A stretch of 64,000 nt of DNA from Sulfidibacter corallicola. GTDB lineage: Bacteria > Acidobacteriota > Holophagae > Acanthopleuribacterales > Acanthopleuribacteraceae. Shown here piece by piece: positions 1 through 9,498 of this stretch. Position numbers and translations under genes: made by a program. The stretch's first letter is position 1, and every line of letters begins with the position of its first letter. The notes below the pieces were generated by a model that was not told where the DNA came from, made no database searches, and saw nothing but the letters and a program-made list of their open reading frames with translations. The DNA lies in contig NZ_CP071793.1 of assembly GCF_017498545.1 (NCBI RefSeq), forward strand, positions 4,675,001 to 4,739,000, read 5' to 3'.

Positions 1-144
1 GAAGACGGCGAACAAAGAACTTTTCACGGTCGTGGCTCCTGAAAGATTGTTTTTGGCAGCCTGATAGGTGATTACTGTATTGGTTGGGGTCACATTTTCA
101 GTTTGGGGTTCCACGGCATCCTCCCATCCATGGTGCATAAACGG

Positions 145-174
145 CGAAAACCCGCACCGTTTCCGGTGCGGGTT
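145..174 (-). terminator. Hairpin downstream of the PhoX-like gene
   Basis: An 11-bp perfect stem (149-159 with 164-174) closes a 4-nt loop. On the minus strand it is followed by TTTT. It lies about 85 nt after the stop codon of the PhoX-like gene, so it is a likely intrinsic terminator with a short U-tract. Confidence 0.65.
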
Positions 175-258
175 CGCGAGTTCCGAAACGCCTCAGGCCT
201 GGCGTTCGGATCTTCGAATCGAGGAGCGGGGTGGGCTCCGCCGCCTCGGGGTTCGACC

Positions 259-2547
259 TTACTCGCCGTCTTTGAGGACGGGGATCGTCCGCGGCAGAAT
301 CGCCGGACGGGTCCGCTCTTGCGGCCAGGTGCTCGGAGATTCGACGTAGTTGGAGCCGGGGTGCTGTACGTTGAAGAACAGCGTTTTCTGGTCAGGCGTG
401 AACCAGGGGCCGGTAGCTTCGGAATCGCCGGGAGAGGCGATGAAGCGGAACGCCTGGCCGTAGGTGGGGTTCACGATGCCTTCGGCACCTTCCTTGTGGG
501 CGGGATCCAGGTCCAGGTAGTAGATGGCGTCCGCGCGGGTACGACCGGTGCTGCCGGGGTTACCGTCGGTACCGAAGAAGACCTCGCCGTTCACACCGAT
601 CGCCAGGTTGTCCGGATCACCGGCTGCAAACGGCTCGGCATCCTCTTCGCTCGCCGGCGTGTAGCCCTTCCAAACGCGGAAGTAGATGAAGGTCTTGGAA
701 TCCGAAGGTGCGAACGGGCTGACTTCCTGCATCGCGAAGATGGAACCGTCGCGATCGGTACGGCTGGGCGTGTTCTCGTCCATCACACCGTCCTGGTTGT
801 TGGCCGCGGGGCGGGTGTGGTTGGTGAACGCCACGTAGACGCGCGGGGTACCGCTGGGATCCTTGGGGTTGTATTCCAGATCCTCGGGACGGTTCAACTC
901 GGCGACGCCGAGCTTGTTACAGGCGGTGAACAGGATGGCCTTGAGGGTGTTCTCGTCGGGGATGCCGCCGATGCCGTTCCAGTTCTGATCCCGAAGCGCC
1001 GCACCGACCTTGGTGCCGGCACCCAGGGCGGGTGCGTTGGGGGCATCGTCTTCGGTGTTGGTTACGCTCATCTTGATCCAGCGGCCCTGACCGGGTGCTT
1101 CGACGGTGGGCACGATGCCGCCGCCGGTGGGGTTGGAGGCGTCGTACAGGGTGATGCCGGTCTGGTGGTCCAAGCCGGCGAAGTGCGCGACGTACAGATC
1201 ACCGTCGTCCAGCAGCGCGCGAACCTGGGCGCGGGTCATGCCCGGCGTGTAGGGCTGGCTGGAAACGAACTTGTAGATGCGGCCGCTGCGGCGATCGTTG
1301 GCACCGTAGATGACGACCGGCTTGTTGGGGATCAGTTTCCAATCGGCGCCCACGGCGAAGGTGGCGTTTTCCCAGCGGACGCGACCCATGGTGCCGATCT
1401 TGCGGTGGCCCAGGCCGTCACCGCCGCTGTTGGCGGAATTGTAGAACTTGGAAGGATCCTGCGTGGGATCGATTTCCACCAGGAAACCGTAGTTGTCGCG
1501 GTCGCGGCGCTTGTTCACGTCGCTGGTACGGCCGAAACGCTGGGAATCGGTGGATTGGGGCTCCACGTTCAGGGTCACGTTGGCACCGGGATCGAAACCT
1601 TCGCCGGCCTTGAAACGGTTGCTGCTCGACCAGGCGGTTTCCAGGTCGCCGTAGTAGGACTGGACGTTCTCTTCGGCGGTCACCACGGTGCCCCAGGGGC
1701 TCAAGCCGCCAGAGCAGTCACCGGCGATACCGGGCACGACGTTCTCGGGCAGGTCGGCGCCCCGATCGTCCTGAGCGATGCGCTGAATGTTGTAGCCCAC
1801 GACGCGCACTTTGGTGTCGGAAGTGGCGTCGAAGCGAGCCACGCCCTCGGCTTCGGGATCGACGCTCCATTTCAGGGAGAGGGGGTCCTGCACGATGCGG
1901 AACCAGGCACCGCCCACCTGTTTCTTGTGCCACTCGATGTAGGTGTCCACGTCGGCTTGATCCCAAACGTCCGCGGTCACGTCGTTTTCGAGCGTGCCTT
2001 TTTTGGAGAGGAATCGAGCCAGGGTCATGTGTTGACCGGTCGGTGCGCTTTCGGGGGTGGGGTAGGCATTGGAAATGTATTCGTGGTTGACCCAAACCCA
2101 ACCGGAACGGCTGGAACCGGCGTTCATGGGGCTGCTGTTGACGGCACCGGATTCCCAGTCGGCGTTCCAGTCGTCACCGAAGAACGCGATGAAATCGCAG
2201 TTGGCACCGAAGCGGGGTGCGTCGACCGCATCGGAAGTGGTCAGGGGATCCAACCACTTGGCGACGACGTTATGACGAAATCCGATGGTCCGAACCGTGT
2301 CGGTGATCTTGTTGTCCAGAGGGAACTCGACGCCTTCGGCCAACTGGCCCTTGGCGTAGTCGTCGACCATCTTCTTGACGATTTCGGGGATGGGGGTGCG
2401 CGAAGTCACCGCCACCATCGAAGAAAGCGGAGCAAACGGAGAGACTTCGTCTCCGGCAAAGGTGGGAACGGAAAAACACAAAGATGAGGCAAGTCCAACA
2501 GCTCCGGTCCATTTCACGAGCTTTGATTTCATAAACGTTTTAAACAA
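259..2547 (-). CDS. PhoX-type (DUF839) secreted phosphatase
   Basis: A 762-residue member of the PhoX/DUF839 family of Ca/Fe-dependent alkaline phosphatases, which release phosphate from organic esters outside the cytoplasm. Visible family features are NHEY near residue 153, a CSGGLSPWGT..EEN block near 278-292, RWENATF, RPEDLEY near 560, and a C-terminal GPWFTPDQKTLFFNVQHPG block. The N-terminus is a signal peptide: a basic start, a hydrophobic stretch, and probable cleavage after TFA near residue 31. A TTG start at 2547 is chosen because an AGGAG lies 8 nt upstream; the in-frame ATG at 2532 would be 23 nt away. The gene stands alone. Family assignment is firm. The substrate is inferred, since some DUF839 proteins are not proven phosphatases. 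Confidence 0.87.
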   Translation of the reverse strand: MFKTFMKSKLVKWTGAVGLASSLCFSVPTFAGDEVSPFAPLSSMVAVTSRTPIPEIVKKMVDDYAKGQLAEGVEFPLDNKITDTVRTIGFRHNVVAKWLDPLTTSDAVDAPRFGANCDFIAFFGDDWNADWESGAVNSSPMNAGSSRSGWVWVNHEYISNAYPTPESAPTGQHMTLARFLSKKGTLENDVTADVWDQADVDTYIEWHKKQVGGAWFRIVQDPLSLKWSVDPEAEGVARFDATSDTKVRVVGYNIQRIAQDDRGADLPENVVPGIAGDCSGGLSPWGTVVTAEENVQSYYGDLETAWSSSNRFKAGEGFDPGANVTLNVEPQSTDSQRFGRTSDVNKRRDRDNYGFLVEIDPTQDPSKFYNSANSGGDGLGHRKIGTMGRVRWENATFAVGADWKLIPNKPVVIYGANDRRSGRIYKFVSSQPYTPGMTRAQVRALLDDGDLYVAHFAGLDHQTGITLYDASNPTGGGIVPTVEAPGQGRWIKMSVTNTEDDAPNAPALGAGTKVGAALRDQNWNGIGGIPDENTLKAILFTACNKLGVAELNRPEDLEYNPKDPSGTPRVYVAFTNHTRPAANNQDGVMDENTPSRTDRDGSIFAMQEVSPFAPSDSKTFIYFRVWKGYTPASEEDAEPFAAGDPDNLAIGVNGEVFFGTDGNPGSTGRTRADAIYYLDLDPAHKEGAEGIVNPTYGQAFRFIASPGDSEATGPWFTPDQKTLFFNVQHPGSNYVESPSTWPQERTRPAILPRTIPVLKDGE

Positions 2548-3316
2548 AACGCCATCTCCTTTTGAGGTCTATGAGTGTGGGAACAAGCGGCGATCCAGAC
2601 GATCGTCGTCCGAGGTGGATCGCTCCTGAAGACGTGCGAAGAGAGCCATCGCCACGCCCACGGCGCCAAAATACTCGGCATGCACGCGAATCGATCCCAT
2701 GGAACAGCGTGTGAATCCGATACCCGGGATCATCCGACCACCTCGTGCGATGGTTGGCTCCGATCCGCCACCAGGCAAACCAAACTCAGGGCCTTCGGTT
2801 CGAGAAAGCACGGTTCAGTGGGGGTGTGACTGCGAAATGCAGGGCGGAACGGGATGACTCGGATCCAAACCCACGGCATTTAACTACACGGGTGTCAATC
2901 GGGGATAAAGGCACGGTTAAGGTGCGGCAAGTTTTGTTAGAGACCCGAGTTAGCGATCTGTGAAATTTTTAAAAGAAAACGCAAGAATCCCTGGAAGCCC
3001 TGCAAGGAAAACGCTTAGCAGTGTCCAATCGGGAATGGCGGTTTTTCGACAGGGTCCCTCGAAACCGGCAGGTTCTCCATGCAAGCGGCTATCAGCAGTC
3101 AGGTACCGGGTGTCAGCTAGTTACCTTCGAACCGGGATCTCACGGATACCTGACCCCTGAAACCTGATACCGTGCCCATCCAGCCTAACCATCTTGGGAG
3201 TCACGATATTTCCGTTTCTGGATGGGTACGATGCTCGCAAAATCCCTCTATGCCACAAGGGTCTGGCCACCGACCTCCCTGGTGCGCTAGGATGGATCGG
3301 ATTTTTGTGAAGAGGG
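2548..3316. other. Intergenic region upstream of the PhoX-like gene
   Basis: No convincing gene is visible here. It holds the promoter side of the PhoX-like gene, no recognisable Pho box that I can defend, and one interrupted palindrome (3175-3226) listed separately. Confidence 0.5.
3175..3226. repeat. Interrupted palindrome, CCCATCCAG / CTGGATGGG
   Basis: A 9-bp perfect stem (3175-3183 with 3218-3226) with a 34-nt loop, flanked by GTG on the left and TAC on the right. It resembles the hairpins at 13491-13552 and 49321-49370, which share the CCCATCC/GGATGGG ends. Confidence 0.5.
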
Positions 3317-3571
3317 TTGATTTTGATCGCCGAACACCGCACCTGCGCCCAAGTCAGTCGCACACTGCTCAACTTGCTGACCATTCTGCTGCCCACCCTC
3401 GAGGGCCTCTGTCAGATCACGGTCCTGGACGGCAAGCAGGGTTCCATCTTTTTCCGTTATTCGGAGGAAGTCGCCTCCGAAATGGACGCCTTCTTCGACT
3501 ACCTGAAGCGCCGCCACGGCGACGAGTTCAACCTGCAGCCGGAAAAAGCGCCACCCACGTTCGAGCCCTGA
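3317..3571 (+). CDS. Small protein of unknown function
   Basis: An 84-residue reading frame from a TTG start preceded by a GAAGAGGG stretch; a second TTG two codons later is an alternative start. The product looks protein-like: a hydrophobic helix (LLNLLTILLPTLEGL), then a beta-like stretch ending in GSIFFRYS, then an acidic-basic helix (DAFFDYLKRRHGDEF). I recognise no family. It converges on mltG, with 18 nt between the two ends. No signal peptide or cysteine motif is seen. It could be spurious, but its composition is better than that of the overlapping frames. Confidence 0.45.
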   Translation: MILIAEHRTCAQVSRTLLNLLTILLPTLEGLCQITVLDGKQGSIFFRYSEEVASEMDAFFDYLKRRHGDEFNLQPEKAPPTFEP

Positions 3572-3589
3572 CCACCCGTCGGACGGGGA

Positions 3590-4636
3590 TCAGGGACGAC
3601 GGTAGCGCCGCACGGCGCGATTGTGTTCGCGAAGATTCTTGCTGAACTGGTGGGTGCCGTCGTTGCGCGCCACGAAATAGTAGAAGCCGTGGGATTCGGG
3701 CTCGAGCGCGGCGGTCAGCGACTGAAGTCCCGGACTGGCGATCGGGCCGGGCGGCAATCCCTTGTATACATAAGTATTGTAGGGATGGTCGTGACGAATC
3801 TGGCTACGGTAGATTTTACCCCGGTACTGGTTGTTCAGCTTCAAACTGTAGATGATGGTGGGATCGCACTGGAGCAACATGCCGCGCTTCAGGCGGTTGG
3901 AGAAGACGCCGGCGATACGGTTGCGTTCCTGGGGAATGGCCGATTCCTTTTCCACCAGGCTGGCCAGGGCGACCCATTCGCGGACCGTCATGCCCGCGGC
4001 CGGAAGCCGGGCCCGCAGGGACTCGGTACGGGTCACGAAGTGCCGCACCATGGTCCCGACGATTTGCTCGGGCGTCGCTTCCTCGGGGAAAAAGTAGGTC
4101 TCCGGGAACAGGTATCCCTCCAAATTGGTGGCGTCGCCGTCCAACGCGCGAATCGGCGTGGGATCGTCGATCAGCGCTTGGAATTGGGCTTCGGTGCCCC
4201 AACGGGATTCTCCCAGCAGACGCGCCACCTCCCAATGGTCGAGACCCTCGGGAATGGTGATTTTCTCCAGCAACACGTGGCCGTCCCCGAATTGCTGAAT
4301 CAGGTCCCAGGTCGAAGCCTCCTCGGGAAACCGGTAATTTCCCTTCTTGATGACGAGATCGGGATCGTGGCGCATCAACGCCAGCCGCACGTAGAACGGT
4401 GCCGGCGCGAGTTTGCGGCGCTGGAGTTCTTCCAGAACCGAATTCAGGTGGGCCCCTTCGGCGATGTGAAAGCGACGCTGATCCTCGGGGATGCGTTGGA
4501 CCTGGAACACCTTGGTATAGGCCAGGAAAAAGTGGGTGGTCAAGGCGACGACATGGGCCGCGACCAGGAGCACGAACAGGATTCTAAGCAATGTCTCGAT
4601 CTTGCGGTGACGCGCGGATTTTTGTAGAACGGCCAT
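3590..4636 (-). CDS. mltG: Endolytic murein transglycosylase MltG
   Basis: A 348-residue inner-membrane lytic transglycosylase that cuts nascent peptidoglycan strands and so ends glycan-chain growth. One N-terminal membrane helix (residues 17-40) anchors it. A LysM-like region follows (about 55-125), then the YceG catalytic domain with NLEGYLFPETY (171-181), LASLVEKES (224-232; Glu229 is the expected catalytic acid) and GLPPGPIASPG (293-303). Length and motif order match the family. It is a single gene here, not next to pabC or tmk as in Enterobacteria. The start ATG has only a weak GGAT upstream. Confidence 0.95.
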   Translation of the reverse strand: MAVLQKSARHRKIETLLRILFVLLVAAHVVALTTHFFLAYTKVFQVQRIPEDQRRFHIAEGAHLNSVLEELQRRKLAPAPFYVRLALMRHDPDLVIKKGNYRFPEEASTWDLIQQFGDGHVLLEKITIPEGLDHWEVARLLGESRWGTEAQFQALIDDPTPIRALDGDATNLEGYLFPETYFFPEEATPEQIVGTMVRHFVTRTESLRARLPAAGMTVREWVALASLVEKESAIPQERNRIAGVFSNRLKRGMLLQCDPTIIYSLKLNNQYRGKIYRSQIRHDHPYNTYVYKGLPPGPIASPGLQSLTAALEPESHGFYYFVARNDGTHQFSKNLREHNRAVRRYRRP

Positions 4637-5233
4637 GAATCATCCCAAGAACAGGTTCCATCCCAGGCCCTTAGCGAAAGAGAGATCGTCCAGGCGAACA
4701 CGGGTTCCGCGCGGCGATGGCCGGGATCGTCCCAAAAGATTACCAAGAAACGGCGGTCGGCTTCTGGGAAACTTGAGTCGGGGTGGGGAACACGGCATGG
4801 TTTCGAAGGACAGGGATATTTTCACCACCCAGTCGCCGCCCAGGCTGGGGGCCGACATTTATCGACGAACTCCCCGAACATCCGCCTATCTAGGTTTATA
4901 GCTTTATCTTCGAACTTTAGCCCCGGACCAGCGGGTATACCCGCTCGATTTCGAGAAAGAAACAACACACCTGGTTTCTGGCGAAGGGCCATGGGTCGGT
5001 CATCTAAAAATAAAGCAGGAACCCATGAACATCGGAAACCAGGAAAGGATCGGCATTCGGTGTCACATCATGATCCTGCTTTCCCAGGTTTCGATCATTC
5101 CTGTCTTCCCGATCAAGATTTGACGACGGCAAGACCTTCCTCCGGTTGAATCCACCATTCCGTTTCAAGAGAGGGCACGAAGATCGCGGAAGAGCACAGG
5201 AGACCGATACATGCTCCGGCCTCCAATCCTGCA
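4637..5233. other. Intergenic region with a palindromic repeat
   Basis: No gene is supported. The stretch lies between the mltG start and the stop of the unknown membrane protein. It contains the 74-nt nested palindrome at 4970-5043, described separately. I see nothing else of note. Confidence 0.5.
4970..5043. repeat. 74-nt nested palindrome, copy 1
   Basis: The outer arms are CCTGGTTTC (4970-4978) and GAAACCAGG (5035-5043). The inner arms are CATGGGT (4990-4996) and ACCCATG (5021-5027). A second copy with the same arms, the same spacing and a similar loop (shared GAAGCAGGA/TAAAGCAGGA) lies at 17474-17547. Both copies are in gene-free DNA near 3' ends of genes. Confidence 0.75.
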
Positions 5234-7039
5234 TCACACCTGGGTGGCGTTCAGGAAGGCGTCGACGCGCTCCGGCACCTTCTTCGGATCCAGCAGGTCC
5301 TCGAATTCCGACAGCTTCACGCGCGGAATATCTTCCGGCGCAAACTTCAGGATGCGGCGCCACACCTCTTCGAAACCTTCGGCGCCCTCGAACTTTTCGA
5401 GTTCGCTGGAGCGGAAATGGCAGGCGAAGACCTTGCGTTTGAACCGCAAAATCAAGCAACCCCGAAAACCGCGCTCGGTTCCCAGCAGGTGGCATCCATA
5501 AATCGCCAGGAAGGCGGTCCAGGGTACCTTTTGTTCCTTGCCGTTGGACAGCGTCATGTGGATGTGGTCGTTATCCACCTGACGAAGCACCACATCGATG
5601 TGCGAATGCACCTTGTCGTGAAAGATGACGTGGCTCTCGTCCTCCAGCGATTTGGCCGTTTTGTCCAGAAACAGACCCAGCTTCTCGAGAAGGGGATGAT
5701 TGGGCGATTTGACCTTGAGCGTGGCCAACAAATCGTAGAGATAGGCCCGATCCGGGCGCTGCTGCAACATGATTTTTTCGGTCATGGTGCCGACCAGTTC
5801 CATCGCCTGATCTTCCATGATTTCGGGGTGATCGAGCACGTAGGGCACCAACCTGCGGGCCGCGGTCAGCTCGTTCTTGTTCACGGCCACTTCCATGGTC
5901 CGGATCAGGAGATGGCCCGGGACATCCAGGTCGTTGCGCAACATGTCTTCCAAAATGTTCCGCGAGGCATTGTGATCCTGCTTCTTGTTGGCCTCGCGCA
6001 ACAGATAGGAAAAGGCGAGGGTGGCGATCTCGTTGTTGTCGTGGTTGAAGGCGAGATCGGCAATGCGCCGCACCTGTTCGTCGTTGGTGGGGTTCTGCAC
6101 CAATTCACGCAGAATGGCCATGGCTTCGTCGCGCCGCTCTTCGTCCAAAAACATTTCCACCCGCGCCAATTCCCGGTCGGTATGCACCTCGGGATCGCGG
6201 TCTTCGAGAATTTCGCGCGTCGGCAGAAAGGAAAAGACCAAAGCCAACAGGAGCGCTTCCACGCCGATCAGGATCAACGATTTCTCTTCGAACAGGTGCG
6301 CGTAACCGGAAAAGTGGGCCGTCACCACGTAGACGGCCAAAACGAACATGAGTGAAAACAACCAAATGGGGACTTTCGTTCGGAACTCCACGAAGCGAAA
6401 GAACCAGGTTTTGAACGTCACTTCCAACTGCACCTTGGGACCCAACACACAGGCGATCATCATCAGCGTCGCCATGGTGTAGGCCCATGCGAACTCCAGA
6501 GAAGGCGCAAAACCGGCGGGAACGAAGAAGGGAAAGACAAACCAGGACATGGCCACGACGACGGTGAGGCTCATCACCCATAGCTTGTCGAATAGGTGTT
6601 CGAGTAGGTAATTGGTAAAAAAGAGGCAGATGACGCTCAGGATCAGTAGCGCCCAGTGGTGGGGCATCAGGGCCAGGATCAAGCGCTTGCCGGCGTCGCT
6701 CTTGGCGATCAGCGTCAGTGGTTGAACCGCGGACGAATAGTCGGCATAGGCCCGGTGAACGGCATCGTCGAAACTGCTGGCGTATTCGGGGTCGACCACC
6801 AGGTGCGGGTTCTTGATCGCCTGGAAGTAAATACCCTGTTTCAGCTCACCCTGGCCCAACTGATCTTCCAAAGCCGTGTGGAGAACGTGCAGCCGCTCTT
6901 CCTGAAGTTCGCTGAAGCGGGACTCGCGCGGAAGAACCAGCGCAAAATATCCCGCCAAGGACAAAAGAACCAGGATCACGGCGCCCCATGACTGCGATGT
7001 GCCTTTGGTTAGGTTTTCTCCGGTGGGGTAAATCACCAT
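5234..7039 (-). CDS. Multi-spanning membrane protein with helical-repeat C-terminal half
   Basis: I do not recognise a named family. From the ATG at 7039 the protein has one N-terminal membrane helix, a loop of about 90 residues outside the membrane, then about five closely spaced membrane helices (roughly residues 125-275). A soluble C-terminal half of about 320 residues follows. It is rich in short amphipathic helices of TPR-like character, such as RRDEAMAILRELVQN, and ends in a mixed domain with basic beta strands. The layout recalls rhomboid-like proteins with a TPR tail (N-helix, large loop, PHHW and FTNYLLEHL in the next helices), but no GxSG serine-protease motif is present. If related, it would be catalytically dead. 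A GTG 48 nt upstream (7087) is an alternative start. Single gene. Confidence 0.6.
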   Translation of the reverse strand: MVIYPTGENLTKGTSQSWGAVILVLLSLAGYFALVLPRESRFSELQEERLHVLHTALEDQLGQGELKQGIYFQAIKNPHLVVDPEYASSFDDAVHRAYADYSSAVQPLTLIAKSDAGKRLILALMPHHWALLILSVICLFFTNYLLEHLFDKLWVMSLTVVVAMSWFVFPFFVPAGFAPSLEFAWAYTMATLMMIACVLGPKVQLEVTFKTWFFRFVEFRTKVPIWLFSLMFVLAVYVVTAHFSGYAHLFEEKSLILIGVEALLLALVFSFLPTREILEDRDPEVHTDRELARVEMFLDEERRDEAMAILRELVQNPTNDEQVRRIADLAFNHDNNEIATLAFSYLLREANKKQDHNASRNILEDMLRNDLDVPGHLLIRTMEVAVNKNELTAARRLVPYVLDHPEIMEDQAMELVGTMTEKIMLQQRPDRAYLYDLLATLKVKSPNHPLLEKLGLFLDKTAKSLEDESHVIFHDKVHSHIDVVLRQVDNDHIHMTLSNGKEQKVPWTAFLAIYGCHLLGTERGFRGCLILRFKRKVFACHFRSSELEKFEGAEGFEEVWRRILKFAPEDIPRVKLSEFEDLLDPKKVPERVDAFLNATQV

Positions 7040-7330
7040 GGCCTGGCCTGCCTTCAAAATCGCGAGGTGCGGAAGCGACCGCCGCACGCATCACGGAAAC
7101 GCGCCGTCGAACCGTCTCCACGGAAGAACAGCTCCCGAATGGTCGAGGTGGGCGCAATACATGAACTTGATGGCATTATACTACCTGGCGGGAAGGGCCA
7201 AGTTGAGCGCGCTCATCTTTTACAGGCCTGCAAGCGCGGCAATCCAGGGTTTTACGGCAATAAGCGGCACCTTGAAATTTCACCCGACTTTATGTGCGAC
7301 TTGGATGCCGAAGGCGGAACGAACGTCCTC

Positions 7331-7377
7331 CGAACCGGCCCTCCGAGCGAAGCATTCGCAATTGGAGGGCCGGTTCG
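7331..7377 (-). terminator. 14-bp hairpin after the uroporphyrinogen methyltransferase gene
   Basis: A perfect 14-bp stem (7331-7344 with 7364-7377) with a 19-nt loop, about 31 nt past the stop codon of the SUMT gene. There is no U-tract. It may end the sulfur cluster or protect the 3' end. Confidence 0.6.
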
Positions 7378-7408
7378 GGGAACCCGACATCTTTTCGGCA
7401 TGGATCGA

Positions 7409-8182
7409 TCAGGATGCGGCGATCAGGGAATCGCCCGCACCGGCCTCGGCCGTGGCCAACAAACTCTCACGTACGTTGACGACCTCGCCGACCACGATCG
7501 TCGCCGGCGACCGCACGCCTTTCGCCTTGTCCACGATATCGGCCAGGGTTCCGGTCACCACCTTCTGTTCCGGCAAGGTGCCGCGCTCTACCAGGGCGAC
7601 CGGGGTTTGGGGACTGCGACCGTGGGCGACGAGGCGCTCGACGATCAGCGTCAACCGCTCCACACCCATCAGGAACACGGCGGTACCGATGCGGGCGGCC
7701 GCTTCCCAATCGACCTGTGCGCGTTTGGCACGCGTGCCCTGTTGTCCCGCGAACACGCCGAACGAGGGCGTGATGCCTCGATAGGTCACGGGGATCAAGG
7801 CCGCCTCGGGCGCCGAGATACAGGAACTCACGCCGGGCACGACCTCGGCCGGAATACCGGCGTCTTTCAACACGAGCAGCTCTTCGCCGCCGCGCCCGAA
7901 CACGAAGGGGTCGCCTCCCTTCAGTCGCACCACGATTTTTCCCTCACGGGCGTGACCGATCATGAGCGCGAAGATCCGTTCCTGGCGGAGCTGCATGTCG
8001 TCGCCTTTGGCCTTGCCCACGTAGATCCGCTCGGCGCCGGTGGCGTGATCCAACACTTCGGGGTGCACCAAGCGGTCGTAGAGCACGATGTCCGCGCGCT
8101 CCAGCAGGCGAACGGCCCGCAACGTAATCAGATCGGGGGCACCGGGGCCCGCGCCAATCAAATAAACTTTTCCCAATGTCAT
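7409..8182 (-). CDS. cobA: Uroporphyrinogen-III C-methyltransferase (SUMT)
   Basis: It adds two methyl groups from S-adenosylmethionine to uroporphyrinogen III, giving precorrin-2, the sirohaem precursor. Family motifs are VYLIGAGPGAPDLITLRA near the start, YDRLV, VRLKGGDPFVFGRGGEE near 90-105, VPGVSS, and the ALIPVTYRG block. At 257 residues it is a stand-alone CobA-type enzyme, not a CysG fusion. The ATG at 8182 is chosen: a GAGG lies just upstream and MTLGKVYLIG is the usual N-terminus. It is the last gene of the sulfate-assimilation cluster and supplies sirohaem for the sulfite reductase. Confidence 0.95.
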   Translation of the reverse strand: MTLGKVYLIGAGPGAPDLITLRAVRLLERADIVLYDRLVHPEVLDHATGAERIYVGKAKGDDMQLRQERIFALMIGHAREGKIVVRLKGGDPFVFGRGGEELLVLKDAGIPAEVVPGVSSCISAPEAALIPVTYRGITPSFGVFAGQQGTRAKRAQVDWEAAARIGTAVFLMGVERLTLIVERLVAHGRSPQTPVALVERGTLPEQKVVTGTLADIVDKAKGVRSPATIVVGEVVNVRESLLATAEAGAGDSLIAAS

Positions 8183-8385
8183 CTTCTGTCCTCGAACTCG
8201 CAATCGGAGCAAATGGTAAGGCCGAAGCGCGAACGATCAGGTGCTGCTTCTCAGCTTCGGTCAATGTTGTGGGGGAACTCGAACGCGTTCGCATCGGGCA
8301 CCACGTTCGATGTGACCAGCGTCCATCCGGCGAGGGCATCGGCCGTCGCAGACGGCAGGGCTTCCGGATGGTCACTTACTTCCGG

Positions 8386-9036
8386 TTAGACTTTCTCGAG
8401 GTATGACTCCATCATGGCGGCCAAACGTCGTTCGGCTTCGGCTTCACGACCCGACCGCACCAATTGAGGGATCTCGGAATCCAGGACTTTTCCCCAAAAA
8501 CCCCGCTTCACTTCGAAGGAACCCAAGCGCTGTTTGAGGGCGAGCCGCCACCGGCCCAGCCATTCGGCGAGGATGCCGGTGTCGCCACCGAGAAATTGGT
8601 CGCGAATGGCGTTGCGGAGCCTGCCGGCCAGGGTCGGACTTCGTCCGGATGTGGACACGGCCACCTGAACGGGACCCGATTGGGCGATGGCCGGCACGAT
8701 GAAATTACAAAGCGGCGGATCGTCGACCACGTTCACCAAACGTTGCTCGGCTTCGGCCAACTCGAAGACGCGCCGATTGACCTCGCGATCATCGGTCGCG
8801 GCGACGATCAGGAACCGATTGACGGCATCTTCGTCGCGAAAGGCACGCCGATGCCAGGTCAAGGCACCGCGTTCGGCCATCGCGACCAACCCCGGCGTGG
8901 CCCAAGGTGCGACCAGGGTGACGTCGGCTCCGGAATCGAGCAGGGGCACGACTTTCATTTCAGCAATGGCCCCAGCGCCGACCACCAGGCAGGAACGCCC
9001 GCGCAGATCGACGAAAACCGGATAGAACTCGGCCAT
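8386..9036 (-). CDS. Precorrin-2 dehydrogenase / sirohydrochlorin ferrochelatase
   Basis: A 216-residue homologue of the CysG N-terminal half, Met8 and SirC. It oxidises precorrin-2 to sirohydrochlorin with NAD and, in bifunctional members, inserts iron to give sirohaem. The N-terminus YPVFVDLRGRSCLVVGAGA holds the Rossmann GxGxxA. Other family blocks are VAATDDREVN, VNVVDDPPLCNFIVPA (contains the Asp expected to be catalytic) and VAVSTSGRSPTLAGRLR. The start ATG has GGAGG 7 nt upstream. It lies between the sulfite reductase and SUMT genes, which together make and use sirohaem. Whether it also chelates iron is inferred from the family. Confidence 0.92.
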   Translation of the reverse strand: MAEFYPVFVDLRGRSCLVVGAGAIAEMKVVPLLDSGADVTLVAPWATPGLVAMAERGALTWHRRAFRDEDAVNRFLIVAATDDREVNRRVFELAEAEQRLVNVVDDPPLCNFIVPAIAQSGPVQVAVSTSGRSPTLAGRLRNAIRDQFLGGDTGILAEWLGRWRLALKQRLGSFEVKRGFWGKVLDSEIPQLVRSGREAEAERRLAAMMESYLEKV

Positions 9037-9498
9037 GATTCGCCTCCAACACAATCGAAATGCGTTGCCATGGAGCAACGACGGTTAGGCGAACGGTTCG
9101 CCGGGATCGGCGCACCGCCCGATTCAGGTAGTGCCGGGTTTTCTGTCTCGGGATCCGACCAGGCGACTTGGGATCATCGCTTCGCCGAAACCTGGGACAT
9201 CGCCCATCCAGTCGGTGCATCCCGGGGGAAGGGCGTACGGTCCGATTCTGAACGGGAACGAGTTGTAAGGGGGGGAAAATGGGGCCGCCCGAAGGGAGTC
9301 GCTCGGGCATGAGCACTGGCCCCAAGGTAACTTTAACCTAAATTGAGCGATTCTTGGCGGCGCGCTGCACAAATCTGTTGGGCTGCAACAGCCTGTGAAA
9401 ATGCTCGACGTACTTTCCAAGTACGCCTCCGCTTTTCCCAAACTGTTTCGCTCCAACATCTTCGCACATCGCATCCACCCGAATCGCACACTTCAGGT
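9037..9498. other. Spacer downstream of sulfite reductase with two small hairpins
   Basis: No gene is supported. Just after the sulfite reductase stop codon is a stretch (about 9345-9498) with two perfect small hairpins: GGCTG-CAA-CAGCC (9381-9393) and CGTACTT-TCC-AAGTACG (9409-9425). The base texture differs from the flanking genes. It could be a structured RNA or a dispersed element; see findings. Confidence 0.45.

Noticed and set aside
103-2487. A 794-codon plus-strand frame opposite the PhoX-like gene
   Set aside because: Same antisense effect; no family features, and the minus strand has a full PhoX-type protein with a signal peptide.
5004-5495. A 163-codon minus-strand frame downstream of the large membrane protein gene
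   Set aside because: It overlaps the real gene end and the palindromic repeat; the translation is Arg/Pro-rich with no features.
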